Shown here: piece after piece, positions 9,828 to 19,505 of the stretch
How the letters are laid out: each line of letters begins with the position of its first letter
Numbering within the stretch: position 1 is the stretch's first letter
Assembly (NCBI RefSeq): GCF_005116575.1
Contig: NZ_SWCN01000002.1
Location: forward strand, 62,001 to 126,000
Origin: Desulforhopalus sp. IMCC35007
GTDB lineage: Bacteria > Desulfobacterota > Desulfobulbia > Desulfobulbales > Desulfocapsaceae
Reading direction: 5' to 3'
Length of the DNA stretch: 64,000 nucleotides
Made by a program: the position numbers and the translations under genes
The notes under the pieces: model-generated
Told to the model about the DNA's origin: nothing
What the model saw: the letters and a program-made list of their open reading frames with translations, nothing else
The model's database searches: none

Positions 9828-12299
9828 TTAATTTATCTCCAGTTTATTTTTAAAAAGCTCAAAGTACTCATCAACTGTCGGAATAACCCCCTGAAGAGCC
9901 GTTATTGCCGTCAGCTCCGTTGATGCAAGATACACCTGAGAACCGTCCCCCAGTCTGTTATCAAAATTTCGGGTGGAGGTCGACATGACAGTCGCTCCAG
10001 GGCGAACCCGTGCCTGATTTCCCATGCACAAACTACAGCCTGGAATTTCAACCCTGCCTCCCACCTGACCAAAGACAGAAAGACCACCTTCTTTTTCTAT
10101 GGCCTTTTTATCCATACGGGTCGACGGTGCCAGCCAGAGTTGTGCCTTTGCGTAAGCCTCACCTTCGAGAATTTTTGAGGCCGCCTGGAGATGGCTCAGA
10201 TGGGTCATGCAGGAACCGATAAAGGCCTCATCAATTTTTTGACCAGCTACCTGTGAAAGAAGTCTCACATCATCTGGATCGTTCGGACAGGCAAGGATTG
10301 GTTCGGTAATCTTATCAAGATCTATATCTATAATTTCAAGATACTGGGCATTCTCATCCCGCTCGAGCAGGGAAGGTTTCTGCAACCAGGTCTCAAGCTC
10401 TGCAATCCGCCTGTTAATGCAGGTTGCATCTTGATAACCGTCTGCCACAAGAGATTGCAAAAGTTCAACATTAGATCTTACATTGGCAACAACTGTAGCA
10501 AGAGGCAAACGAACCGCACAACCTGCAGCGCTTCGTTCCGCTGATGCGTCGGTCAACTCAAAAGCCTCCTCCACAGAAAGATCATCCACTCCTTCAATTT
10601 CTAGAACAGCCCCTGCAAAGATATTTTTCTTGCCCTTCTTCTCAACGGTGAGCAGTCCTTTTTTAATTGCCGTGTAAGGAATGGCATTGACCATATCCCT
10701 TACGGTGATTCCGGCTTTTCGTTTACCGCTAAAACGCACCAGAACCGATTCCGGCATCTCAAGGGGCATAAACCCAAGCGCTGCTCCAAAGGCCACCAAC
10801 CCGGATCCAGCAGGAAAAGAGATTCCCAGGGGGAAACGGGTATGGGAGTCACCACCGGTACCAACGGTGTCGGGTACCAACATCTTGTTGAGCCATGGAT
10901 GGATAACCCCATCCCCCGGCTTCAGGCTCAGCCCCCCGCAGGCGACTGTCATCTCCTGCATAATCTCCCAGCGACCAAAATCAGAGGCCTTCGGATAGGC
11001 TGCCGTATGACAGAACGACTGCATAAACATGCCTGCTTTAAAGCGAAGACAGGCAAGTTCCGCAATTTCCTGCATGGTCATCGGTCCGGTGGTGTCCTGG
11101 GAGCCAACGGTGGTCATTTTCGGCTCACAAACGGTGCCGGGCAGTACACCTTCAAGCCCGCAGGCCTTACCGACAATCTTCTGAGCAAGACTGTACCCCT
11201 GGCCCGGTTTTGGTTGAGGGTTTGTCACTTCTGCAAAGATATCCGGGAAACTCCGGTTTAAAAAGTCACAGGCAGCGCGGGTCAGTTGTTTGCCGATAAT
11301 CAGATTCAAACGCCCGCCAACACGGTATTCATCTAGAATAGCGGGAGATGCAGGTTTCATTGGTACTACATTTCCAGCCTGATCTGCCAGTTGCCAGTTG
11401 TTCACATCCAGAGTGAGGATATCCCCGGTTTTTATTGAACCCATTTCACACTCGATGGGCATAATCCCCGCATCTCTGGCTGTGGCATAGAAAATCGGAG
11501 CTATGGTACCCCCAAATACAACCCCGCCAACCCTCTTGTTGGGAACCCCGGCAATGTCGTCACCGGTGTGCCAGAGAAGGGAATTGACCGCCGATTTTCT
11601 TGATGATCCGGTACCAACCACATCCCCTGCAAAGGCAACCTGTTTTCCCTCACTGCGAAATTTTGCTATGGTTTGTATTCCATCGGGAAACCTCTTCATA
11701 CCAAAAAAATCTGCATGAAGAGGAATATCTGCTCTGGACTGCGCCTGGTTTCCCGGAGAAAAATCATCGGTATTTATTTCGCCATCAACCTTGTAAACGG
11801 TAAGCTCCATCTTTTGGGCAAGGGGTTTAGCGAGGGTGAACCATTCCGCCTGAGCCCAGGATTCTATGACATCTCTTGCGGAGGCGCTGGTTCTGGACAG
11901 CTCTGCAACCCTGTCAAAGCCATCATACACTTTAATCAGTTTTTTCAAGGCGTTGGCGGCTTCTTCAGCTACGGCTTCAACTTCCAGTAACTCGACCAGG
12001 GCTTCAACATTATAACCCCCCCCCATCTCAGCCAGCAGGGCCACCGCTTGTGCAGGAGTAAGCTCCGGTACACTCAGCTCTGAAAGAGCGACCGCTTTCA
12101 GCCACGCTGCTTTGATTTTTGCGGATTTACTCACTCCAGGTTCTACTCGACCGGCAAGCAGTTCGAGTAAAAATGAACCTTCACTACTGCCCTGTTGAAG
12201 AAGTTTTATTACTCCCTCCGTCTGTTGTGGTGTCAGTGGTAATGGTGGTAATCCTTTATCCTTACGTGCTTTAGCGTCTCGTTTATATGCATCTAACAT
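9828..12299 (-). CDS. acnB: Aconitate hydratase B / 2-methylisocitrate dehydratase
   Basis: The 823-residue protein interconverts citrate and isocitrate through a 4Fe-4S cluster, in the cytoplasm. The AcnB domain order is seen: an N-terminal HEAT-like helical region (about 1-155), the swivelling domain (about 160-380) with FAGDVVGTGSSRKSA, then the catalytic core. The three cluster cysteines are in FIGSCMTHLSHL and GCSLCMGNQARV near the C-terminus. The length is close to that of the E. coli enzyme (about 865). In this kind of organism it serves the citric acid cycle, in either direction. Some AcnB also accept 2-methylisocitrate; no propionate genes are near. A hairpin follows the stop. Confidence 0.96.
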   Translation of the reverse strand: MLDAYKRDAKARKDKGLPPLPLTPQQTEGVIKLLQQGSSEGSFLLELLAGRVEPGVSKSAKIKAAWLKAVALSELSVPELTPAQAVALLAEMGGGYNVEALVELLEVEAVAEEAANALKKLIKVYDGFDRVAELSRTSASARDVIESWAQAEWFTLAKPLAQKMELTVYKVDGEINTDDFSPGNQAQSRADIPLHADFFGMKRFPDGIQTIAKFRSEGKQVAFAGDVVGTGSSRKSAVNSLLWHTGDDIAGVPNKRVGGVVFGGTIAPIFYATARDAGIMPIECEMGSIKTGDILTLDVNNWQLADQAGNVVPMKPASPAILDEYRVGGRLNLIIGKQLTRAACDFLNRSFPDIFAEVTNPQPKPGQGYSLAQKIVGKACGLEGVLPGTVCEPKMTTVGSQDTTGPMTMQEIAELACLRFKAGMFMQSFCHTAAYPKASDFGRWEIMQEMTVACGGLSLKPGDGVIHPWLNKMLVPDTVGTGGDSHTRFPLGISFPAGSGLVAFGAALGFMPLEMPESVLVRFSGKRKAGITVRDMVNAIPYTAIKKGLLTVEKKGKKNIFAGAVLEIEGVDDLSVEEAFELTDASAERSAAGCAVRLPLATVVANVRSNVELLQSLVADGYQDATCINRRIAELETWLQKPSLLERDENAQYLEIIDIDLDKITEPILACPNDPDDVRLLSQVAGQKIDEAFIGSCMTHLSHLQAASKILEGEAYAKAQLWLAPSTRMDKKAIEKEGGLSVFGQVGGRVEIPGCSLCMGNQARVRPGATVMSTSTRNFDNRLGDGSQVYLASTELTAITALQGVIPTVDEYFELFKNKLEIN

Positions 12300-12476
12300 A
12301 GATGTACCTCTTCGCGTATTCTTTAAATTTCCGATATTTTTCGCTCAAATAATCTTATGGGTAATAACCGACAGAACAGGCAGTATAGCAATAAACCTTG
12401 CTCGAACCAAGGTGGAAAAAAATGCGGCGGATTTTAGTAAATATACGAAGAAAAAAGAGCAAGAACAGAACTGTTG

Positions 12477-12540
12477 GAAAAAATCGGGAGGCCAGCCCAC
12501 TTTCTCCCGGGGAGGAACAAGTCCCGGGAGAAAGCGGGGC
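12477..12540 (-). terminator. Rho-independent terminator of the P5C dehydrogenase gene
   Basis: On the minus strand a GC-rich stem (CTTTCTCCCGGG pairing with CCCGGGAGAAAG, plus flanking GC pairs) begins 18 bases after the gene's stop. It is followed about ten bases later by a run of six T. This is one of the clearest terminators in the window. Confidence 0.85.
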
Positions 12541-12557
12541 CAATACGACGTTTTTTA

Positions 12558-14198
12558 CTATTTTTCATCCATAAATGGATAGACAAAATCAGCGGGAGGG
12601 ACGAAGGTCTCTTTTATGGTTCGGGTGGACACCCAGCGCATCAAATTCGCCTGAGAACCTGCTTTATCGTTGGTTCCTGAGGCTCGACCACCACCAAAGG
12701 GCTGTTGACCAACCACCGCACCTGTGGGCTTGTCGTTGATGTAAAAGTTACCCGCTGCATGCTCGAGTTTTCCTGCAGCAAAGCTCACCGCCCTGCGGTC
12801 ATTACCAAAAATTGCTCCGGTTAAAGCGTACATGGATGAGGTATCACACAAATCAAGGGTCTCTTCAAATTTGTCATCTTCATAGACATAGATCGTCAGA
12901 ACCGGTCCGAATATTTCTTCAACCATCGTTTTAAAATGGGGGTCTGATGCAAGAATTACTGTGGGCTCAATGAAGTAACCAACACTGTCATCACAATTTC
13001 CACCGATGATAACCTCGGCACCGTCATTATTTTTTGCATAGTCGATGTAGCCGGCGATGGAATCAAAAGCGGCTTTATCGATAACTGCTCCCACAAAATT
13101 TGTGAAATCAACGGGTGAGCCCATCTTAATCCGGGTCATCTGTGCTCTCACCTCGGCCTCAACAGCAGGCCAGATCGATTTTGGAATATATGCGCGGCTG
13201 GCAGCAGAACACTTTTGCCCCTGATATTCAAAAGAACCCCGGACAAGGGCTGTGGCAAGAGGTTTTATCTCGGCACTGGCATGAGCAAAAACAAAGTCTT
13301 TTCCTCCAGTTTCCCCAACAATTCGTGGGTAGGATCTGTAATTTGCTATATTGCTGCCTATGGTTTTCCACATTGACTGAAAAACCCTGGTGGAGCCGGT
13401 AAAATGTACCCCGGACAAGCGTGAATCGGCCAGACAGACATCACCGACACTGGCACCTGAACCCGGAACAAAATTAATTACCCCAGGGGGTAAACCAGCC
13501 TCTTCGAGGATCTGCATGATCAGATAGGGGGTGTAGACAAGAGATGATGCAGGTTTCCACACCACAGTGTTACCCATAATCGCGGGTGCTGTCGGCAGGT
13601 TACCTGCGATAGCTGTAAAGTTAAAAGGCGTCACCGCAAACACAAAGCCTTCCAGTGGTCTGTGCTGTACATAGTTCCAGACGCCTGGGGAAGATACGGG
13701 TTGTCGCTCGTAGATTTCCTGTGCATAACGAACATTAAACCTGAGAAAATCAATAAATTCACAGGCTGCATCTATCTCTGCCTGAAAGATGTTTTTGCCA
13801 CCGGCCAGCATGGCACCTGCATTGATCAACGCCCTATATTTTGTAGACAGAAGATCCGCTACCCTTAAGAAAATAGCACATCGCTCTTCCCAGCGAAAAC
13901 TTTGCCACATCTGTTGAGCATTAATGGCCGCCTCAATGGCCATCTGAACTTCTTTGGCCCCAGCTTTATGATACGTTGCCAGTACATGTTTATGGTCATG
14001 GGGCATGACTGCTTTACCCATATTGCCGGTTTTCACCGCTTGGCCGCCAATAATGAGAGGTATTTCCAACTCTTTTCCAGCCATTTCAGCAAGAGCAGCC
14101 TTCACCGCTTTTTTCTCAGGACTCCCTGGTGCATACCCTAAAATTGGTTCATTTACAGGCTGGGGGGTGTTGATAACTGCATTATTCATAAGATTCAT
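12558..14198 (-). CDS. pruA: L-glutamate gamma-semialdehyde (1-pyrroline-5-carboxylate) dehydrogenase
   Basis: The 546-residue aldehyde dehydrogenase oxidises glutamate semialdehyde, the second step of proline breakdown, to glutamate with NAD. The length and the N-terminal YAPGSPEKKAVKAAL segment are typical of the group-1 P5CDH. The catalytic cysteine lies in GQKCSAASRAY and the general-base glutamate in VGETGGKDF. The C-terminal FGGGRASGTNDKAG segment is also diagnostic. GGAG seven bases before the first ATG supports this start. The proline dehydrogenase gene lies 58 bases upstream on the same strand, so the two form a split version of PutA. A strong terminator follows. Confidence 0.95.
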   Translation of the reverse strand: MNLMNNAVINTPQPVNEPILGYAPGSPEKKAVKAALAEMAGKELEIPLIIGGQAVKTGNMGKAVMPHDHKHVLATYHKAGAKEVQMAIEAAINAQQMWQSFRWEERCAIFLRVADLLSTKYRALINAGAMLAGGKNIFQAEIDAACEFIDFLRFNVRYAQEIYERQPVSSPGVWNYVQHRPLEGFVFAVTPFNFTAIAGNLPTAPAIMGNTVVWKPASSLVYTPYLIMQILEEAGLPPGVINFVPGSGASVGDVCLADSRLSGVHFTGSTRVFQSMWKTIGSNIANYRSYPRIVGETGGKDFVFAHASAEIKPLATALVRGSFEYQGQKCSAASRAYIPKSIWPAVEAEVRAQMTRIKMGSPVDFTNFVGAVIDKAAFDSIAGYIDYAKNNDGAEVIIGGNCDDSVGYFIEPTVILASDPHFKTMVEEIFGPVLTIYVYEDDKFEETLDLCDTSSMYALTGAIFGNDRRAVSFAAGKLEHAAGNFYINDKPTGAVVGQQPFGGGRASGTNDKAGSQANLMRWVSTRTIKETFVPPADFVYPFMDEK

Positions 14199-14256
14199 AA
14201 CTATACTCCTCTGGTGTCTTTAGTCGTTCATTGTCTCACCAAGAAAACGGTTGAAC

Positions 14257-15168
14257 TCAACCTTTTTTGAAAAGTGCTTTCAGCACTACTCCTGCCATCT
14301 TTGGGTTTTCTTTGAGTCTTCTTGTACTATATCCAAACCAGTCTTTACCAAAAGGAACATAAACACGCATCCTATGCCCTTTATCCACAATCGATTTTCT
14401 CAAGGCCGGGGTTACCCCATAGAGCATCTGGAATTCATAACTCTCTTTGGGTACATTGTATTTCTCAATAAGCTTAAACGCCCCTTCAATAAGCGGGGTA
14501 TCATGGGTGGCGATCCCCGGGTACATTTTTTCCTGGAACATCAATTCAACATCCCGTAGGAAATGTGCATTGATCTCTTCATATTTTTTATAGGCAATCG
14601 CCTCTGGTTCCACGTAAATTCCTTTGCAGACCCTGAGATTTACCGGACTTTCTTCTGTGTTGACCGCTTTGAGGTTTTCAATGTCCCGGTGGGTCCTTCT
14701 GAGGCAGGACTGCACAACCAGACCGACGTTACGGGGAAACTCTTCTTTTAACTTCCTGTACATTTCGATTTCCATATCTGTACAGGGAGAATCTTCCATA
14801 TCAATGCGGACAAAGTTATTATATGAAGCGGCTTTTGCAACGACCTCGCGTATATGAGTATAGGCCACATCTTTATCTATTAACAGGCCGAAAAAAGTCG
14901 GCTTAAGAGAATAATTTCCATCAACCCCTGCTTTCTCGGCTGCATCTACAACTTGAAGATATTCGTTCTTGTTGTTCTCAGCCTCTTCCAGGGTGGTAAT
15001 AAACTCACCAAGGACATCTATTGTTGTCATGACTCCTTCGGCATTGAGTTTTTTTGCATTTACAATAGCCTCTTCTATGGTTTGTCCCGCAATGTATTCT
15101 TTTGAAAACATCCACACCAATTTTTTAGGCATATATGGCAGAATCCCTGCAATCATTGAGTTAATCAT
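14257..15168 (-). CDS. Proline dehydrogenase
   Basis: This monofunctional FAD enzyme oxidises proline to 1-pyrroline-5-carboxylate and passes electrons to the quinone pool. The PRODH barrel motifs are present: DMEDSPCTD, LRVCKGIYVEP, GIATHD, FQMLYGV and the C-terminal YVPFGKDWFGYSTRRLKENP. I chose the ATG at 15168 (304 codons including stop) because AGGG lies about ten bases upstream. The in-frame ATG at 15213 has no suitable ribosome binding site. The gene is divergent from a GntR-family regulator, and the space between them has a perfect palindrome, so regulation by that protein and by proline or a related ligand is likely. Confidence 0.93.
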   Translation of the reverse strand: MINSMIAGILPYMPKKLVWMFSKEYIAGQTIEEAIVNAKKLNAEGVMTTIDVLGEFITTLEEAENNKNEYLQVVDAAEKAGVDGNYSLKPTFFGLLIDKDVAYTHIREVVAKAASYNNFVRIDMEDSPCTDMEIEMYRKLKEEFPRNVGLVVQSCLRRTHRDIENLKAVNTEESPVNLRVCKGIYVEPEAIAYKKYEEINAHFLRDVELMFQEKMYPGIATHDTPLIEGAFKLIEKYNVPKESYEFQMLYGVTPALRKSIVDKGHRMRVYVPFGKDWFGYSTRRLKENPKMAGVVLKALFKKG

Positions 15169-15248
15169 GGTCGTTCCCTTGGGTAGGTTTTGATGCTCTA
15201 CAGGTGATTCCATTTCTTATGTTCGGAACCCTTGTGTTGCACTGGATA

Positions 15249-15260
15249 ATTGTATACAAT
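15249..15260. promoter_or_regulatory. Palindromic operator candidate for the GntR/FCD regulator
   Basis: ATTGTATACAAT is a perfect 12-base palindrome, 81 bases upstream of the proline dehydrogenase start and 143 bases before the regulator gene. FCD-type GntR regulators bind short palindromes of the GT...AC type, and this one fits that form. No experimental support is available from sequence alone. Confidence 0.6.
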
Positions 15261-15402
15261 ATATGAATACACATTTAGTACGTTGTTTACAGGGGTAATG
15301 TCAACTTATTTTGTGTATTGTGCTAAAAATAGTTACATGTGTCTTTGAAGGAATATAAACACTGGTCTACAAATTCTGTATAACATCAACCAACTCTGTA
15401 GA

Positions 15403-16074
15403 ATGATCTCTTCAACAAAACAAAACTCTGAGAATTCTGTGTACCACAAGCTGAAAACAGCTATCAGAAAACGGTATATCAAACAGGGAAGTCAACTTGT
15501 GGAAGTAACTCTCGCACAAAAACTCGGCGTAAGTCGTACTCCCGTGCGGAGTGCCATAAAAAGACTTGAAGCTGAAGGACTGGTCAACAGTATTCCTAAT
15601 CGAGGGGCCTTTGTCATAACCCCCACCAAACGCGAAATTGAGGAGACATTTCTGGTTCGCGCAGAACTTGAATGCATGGCAGTTGGCTTAACTGCTGAAC
15701 ACTGCACCAGGGCCCAGATTGAAGAGCTGCACGGATTTATTGATTTTGAAGCCGCAGTCTTTGATAAGAAAAATCTTGATAATTACTATGCAGCCAACGA
15801 CAGTTTCCATTTGAGAATTGCAGAAATGTCGGGCAACAAGGTTCTGAGTTCCTACATTAAAGAACTGCTCGACAAAACCCGAATCTACCTGATCCTCTAC
15901 GATCCCTTTTTCAAGATTGAGTACAGTCCCACAACAGAGCATCTTGATATTGTGGAAGCTATTGCAACCGGAGACCGTATAAAGGCCAGAGCCGCGGTTC
16001 GAGCCCATATCAACAGCTCTATTAATGGTCTGCAGGCTGTAGGGGAACTACCCGAAGATTATATTACCCTTTAA
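15403..16074 (+). CDS. GntR family transcriptional regulator, FCD type
   Basis: The 223-residue protein has an N-terminal winged helix-turn-helix (about 10-75, with LGVSRTPVRSAIKRLEAEGL as the recognition region) and an all-helical FCD ligand domain (about 85-210). The FCD metal-site histidines are in FHLRIAEMSGN and TEHLDIVEAI, with a third in AHINSS. Proteins of this type sense small carboxylates or amino-acid-related ligands. Its divergent position from the proline dehydrogenase and P5C dehydrogenase genes suggests it controls proline degradation and its own expression through the palindrome at 15249-15260. Ligand and sign of control are unknown. Confidence 0.9.
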   Translation: MISSTKQNSENSVYHKLKTAIRKRYIKQGSQLVEVTLAQKLGVSRTPVRSAIKRLEAEGLVNSIPNRGAFVITPTKREIEETFLVRAELECMAVGLTAEHCTRAQIEELHGFIDFEAAVFDKKNLDNYYAANDSFHLRIAEMSGNKVLSSYIKELLDKTRIYLILYDPFFKIEYSPTTEHLDIVEAIATGDRIKARAAVRAHINSSINGLQAVGELPEDYITL

Positions 16075-16165
16075 AAAAAGGTGGTCGCTGTAGCCATCAG
16101 GCACAACTCAAAGATTTGAATTTACAGAATACGTCGATATTTTTAAGTTACAGCGGGAACGTTTA

Positions 16166-17296
16166 TTATACCAGTTCAGCCATTATCTGGTTGGAGAGTG
16201 GCCAGCCTTTATCGGTAATCTTTAAATGTGACGGGGTCTGCTCTACCATTCCCAGATGTTGCAGACGAGTGAGAATTGAACCATAATGTTTTTCCGGGGT
16301 TAGACCATATCTTGTGAGGAGATTTTTGGTAGAAACCCCTCTTTTCAATCGCAACCCCATAATCACTGTTTCCCGGAAAGATTCTTCCATGGTTAACTGT
16401 TCCTCTTCAACAATGACCGATTTTCCTGTGGAAATCTGTTTGATATAGTGGTTTGGATCTGTAGTGCGTTTTTCCCGAACACCCTTTATAAAACTTACAG
16501 CTGCAGCTCCCGCTGCTAAATAATCCAGGTTTTCCCAATAATTGATGTTATGGAGGCACTGCTTCCCCTCTATTGCATAATTTGACGTTTCATATTGGAT
16601 AATGCCACTATTTTCCGTCAGCTCTCTGGTTATTTCATCCATCTCAAGGATTTCATCCTCTACCGGTAGCAGGAGCTCACTTTTTCCATCCATTACCTGA
16701 AAAGGCGTCCCCTCTTCCACCATTAACTGATATAAAGAGAGATGCTGCGGTGTTAACGAAAGGGCCTTTTCAAGCGACAAAACCCAACTCTTGGGCGTCT
16801 GTCCTGGGAGCCCATACATCAGATCTATATTTATGTTGGCTATACCTGCCCGTTTTGCCGCCAGTATCGCACCTTCGGCCTCAGAACTTGTGTGTAGTCG
16901 TCCTAATATCTTTAACTCTTCATCAAAAAAAGACTGTACACCCATGGAGAGGCGGTTGACACCTGCCATAAGCAGGCTTTCGCAGTAGCCTTCATCCACT
17001 GTGCCAGGATTCGCCTCTACGCTTATTTCTGCTCCCGCACTAAAGCCAAAAGTATTCCTGCAATGATCGATAATTGAGGTTAGTTGGTCTGATGGTATGC
17101 AGGTGGGTGTCCCCCCGCCTATAAATAACGTTTTCAGGGGATCCTGCACCGACGGGTGATGTTGTAGAAAATCGATCTCGCACATCAGGGCGTCGACATA
17201 ACGACCGTGGAGTGCAGAAGGTGCCACACGGGACGAAAAAGCACAATACAGACACTTTCGCAGACAAAATGGAATATGCAGATAAAGACTGGTCAT
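16166..17296 (-). CDS. hemW: Radical SAM heme chaperone HemW
   Basis: This 376-residue protein starts with the radical SAM cysteine motif CLRKCLYC (C-x3-C-x2-C) at about residues 11-18, followed by the GGGTPT glycine motif. It contains HNINYW, which matches the HNxxYW heme-binding motif that separates HemW from true oxygen-independent coproporphyrinogen oxidase HemN. HemW proteins transfer heme to target apoproteins. The gene directly abuts the end of radC (stop at 17297), so the two are probably one transcript. Confidence 0.93.
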   Translation of the reverse strand: MTSLYLHIPFCLRKCLYCAFSSRVAPSALHGRYVDALMCEIDFLQHHPSVQDPLKTLFIGGGTPTCIPSDQLTSIIDHCRNTFGFSAGAEISVEANPGTVDEGYCESLLMAGVNRLSMGVQSFFDEELKILGRLHTSSEAEGAILAAKRAGIANINIDLMYGLPGQTPKSWVLSLEKALSLTPQHLSLYQLMVEEGTPFQVMDGKSELLLPVEDEILEMDEITRELTENSGIIQYETSNYAIEGKQCLHNINYWENLDYLAAGAAAVSFIKGVREKRTTDPNHYIKQISTGKSVIVEEEQLTMEESFRETVIMGLRLKRGVSTKNLLTRYGLTPEKHYGSILTRLQHLGMVEQTPSHLKITDKGWPLSNQIMAELV

Positions 17297-18034
17297 CTAC
17301 GAAGATGTTAATGAACTTAAGGTTCGCTGACAGGTCTCCCGGATGGTGGTCATCATGCCATCATCGGCAAAGCTGAAAGTGCCATTACCGATAATAATAT
17401 GATCGAGCAGCTGTATTTGCATACAGCTACAGAGAAGAAAAAGCGTCTTGGTCAGTCTGATATCCTGGTGAGAAGGTCTGAGCTCCCCTGAGGGGTGATT
17501 GTGGGCAAGGATAATGGCAGCCGCATGAAAATCCAAGGCCCGTTTAATAATCTCCCGTGGATAAACGGTATTCACATTTAATGTGCCCTCAGCGACGATT
17601 TCTGAATCTATAATAGCATGTGAAGAATCAAGAAATAAAACAGTGAGGACCTCGATTTTAAGCCCTCTCATTGAATAAATGAGATAATCAGCCACATCTT
17701 TTGATGAATGGAGGTATCTTTTTCCTCGGATACGGTCTTTCAGATAATGACCTGCAACCGCCTGGATAAACTGTATGGCAAAGCTGTTCTTTGGCCCTAT
17801 TCCCTTGATTTTAGCAAGAGAGACGGGTGGGGCATCGAGCACCTTGGAGAACGTTCCATATTGTTGAAGCAGTGCCCGTGCAGCCTCTTTGCAGTCACTT
17901 CGGGGAGTACCAAAGGAGAGCAGGAGCTCTAACACCTCGGCATCACTGAGCCCTGCTATTCCAGAGACGAGAAAACGGTCACGAAGACGCCCTCTGTGCC
18001 CCGCGCCCTTATGCTGCCATTGTTCTTTATCCAC
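17297..18034 (-). CDS. radC: RadC family protein (JAB/MPN metalloprotease-like)
   Basis: The 245-residue protein has an N-terminal helix-hairpin-helix part (LSDAEVLELLLSFGTPRSDC) and a C-terminal JAB/MPN domain. The zinc-site pattern is complete in ILAHNHPSGELRPSHQD (HxH, Ser, Asp). The family was once linked to DNA repair, but that role is not supported for the E. coli protein, and the true function is unknown. The start codon is a GTG. It sits between gatB, 19 bases upstream, and hemW, immediately downstream. Confidence 0.93.
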   Translation of the reverse strand: MDKEQWQHKGAGHRGRLRDRFLVSGIAGLSDAEVLELLLSFGTPRSDCKEAARALLQQYGTFSKVLDAPPVSLAKIKGIGPKNSFAIQFIQAVAGHYLKDRIRGKRYLHSSKDVADYLIYSMRGLKIEVLTVLFLDSSHAIIDSEIVAEGTLNVNTVYPREIIKRALDFHAAAIILAHNHPSGELRPSHQDIRLTKTLFLLCSCMQIQLLDHIIIGNGTFSFADDGMMTTIRETCQRTLSSLTSS

Positions 18035-18053
18035 AATCTCCAGATAGCTGACG

Positions 18054-19478
18054 TTACTCTGAAAGTGCTTTTACAAACAGGTCATTAGCCATTTTAGGGT
18101 TTGCTTTTCCCTTTGTCTTCTGCATTAACTGTCCAACAAAAAATCCCATTATTTTGCTTTTACCATTGCGAAAATCTTCCGCCTGGGTCGGGTTCGCTGC
18201 TATTATTTCTGCAACTATCGCCATGAGCTCACTCTCATCTGAAACCTGAATCAGGTTTTTCTCCTCGACGATCGTTTCGGGATCTTTACCTGACTCCATC
18301 ATGTCTAAAAATACTGTTTTGGCGATTTTGCCGCTGATAGTATTTTTTTCTACCATTAAAAGCAGCGAAGAAAGTTGAGCAGGCGTCACTTTACAATCTG
18401 AAATCTCCTCCCCTTTTAATTCTCGCAAGAGTTCGGTCATCATCCAGTTGGAAGCCTTCTTGGCCTGTACTCCAGCTGCCACGACCTGTTCAAAATAATC
18501 AGCCAACTCTTTATCCGATGTCAACAACACAGCATCGTATTCGGGTAAACCATACTCCGATTCAAAGCGGGATTTTTTCTCATCGGGGAGTTCAGGCAGG
18601 GATTTTCGTACCTGCTCAATCCACTCATCACTTATTTCCACCGGGACAAGATCAGGGCAGGGAAAATATCGATAATCGTGCGCATCTTCCTTTCCACGCA
18701 TGGATTCAGAACAGTTCTTGTCTGGATTCCATAAAAGAGTCTCCTGAACAATCGTCTCCCCGTCAAGGAGCATATCCCGTTGACGTCGAACCTCATATTC
18801 CAGAGCATGCTGAACATGCCGAAATGAATTCATATTTTTCAGCTCTGTCCTTGTACCAAACTCCTTCTGGCCGACGGGGCGAAGTGATATATTCGCATCA
18901 CAGCGAAAACTCCCCTCCTGCATATTGCCATCACATATTCCAAGATAACGGACAATAGCGTGTAGTTTCTTCAAATAGGCGACCGCTTCTTCGGGAGAAC
19001 GCATATCCGGCTCGGAGACGATTTCAAGAAGAGGGGTACCCGTTCTGTTCAGATCAACATGGGATACAGGTTCAACCTCATCATGAATGAGCTTTCCGGC
19101 ATCCTCTTCCATATGAATTCGGGTAATTCCTATGGTCTTTTTTACCCCGTCTACCTCTATTTCTATCTCACCCCTGCCAACGATAGGTAGATCAAACTGG
19201 GAGGTCTGGTAACCTTTGGGCAAATCTGGATAAAAGTAATTTTTCCTGGCAAACTGATTAAAGCGATTAATCACCGAATGGGTCGCAAGACCAAGTTTTA
19301 TCGCAGACTCGACGACTGCCTTATTGAGCACCGGTAGAACCCCAGGCATTCCAAGGCAGATCGGACAGGTGTGGCTGTTTGGTGGAGCACCAAAAGTCGT
19401 TGAGCAACCGCAAAAAATCTTTGTTTTCGTATTCAACTGAGCATGTATTTCAAGCCCAATGACTGTTTCAAACTCCAT
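18054..19478 (-). CDS. gatB: Asp-tRNA(Asn)/Glu-tRNA(Gln) amidotransferase subunit B
   Basis: The 474-residue GatB binds mischarged Glu-tRNA(Gln) or Asp-tRNA(Asn) and carries out the kinase and transamidation steps together with GatA and GatC. The N-terminal [16 protein letters not shown] and the CPICLGMPG cysteine pair (zinc site) are diagnostic, and the C-terminal YqeY-like tail ends in [17 protein letters not shown]. The partners gatC and gatA lie about 22 kb away at 41.8-43.6 kb, so the complex is encoded at two loci. It is transcribed after the RdgC-like pair and before radC. Confidence 0.97.
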   Translation of the reverse strand: MEFETVIGLEIHAQLNTKTKIFCGCSTTFGAPPNSHTCPICLGMPGVLPVLNKAVVESAIKLGLATHSVINRFNQFARKNYFYPDLPKGYQTSQFDLPIVGRGEIEIEVDGVKKTIGITRIHMEEDAGKLIHDEVEPVSHVDLNRTGTPLLEIVSEPDMRSPEEAVAYLKKLHAIVRYLGICDGNMQEGSFRCDANISLRPVGQKEFGTRTELKNMNSFRHVQHALEYEVRRQRDMLLDGETIVQETLLWNPDKNCSESMRGKEDAHDYRYFPCPDLVPVEISDEWIEQVRKSLPELPDEKKSRFESEYGLPEYDAVLLTSDKELADYFEQVVAAGVQAKKASNWMMTELLRELKGEEISDCKVTPAQLSSLLLMVEKNTISGKIAKTVFLDMMESGKDPETIVEEKNLIQVSDESELMAIVAEIIAANPTQAEDFRNGKSKIMGFFVGQLMQKTKGKANPKMANDLFVKALSE

Positions 19479-19505
19479 AATTTACCTACCGTTCAACATT
19501 ATTTT

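Noticed and set aside
14391-14399. TTATCCACA, a perfect DnaA-box sequence; others at 18027-18035 and 36930-36938
   Set aside because: All three lie inside coding regions, far apart, and do not cluster. They cannot mark an origin by themselves.
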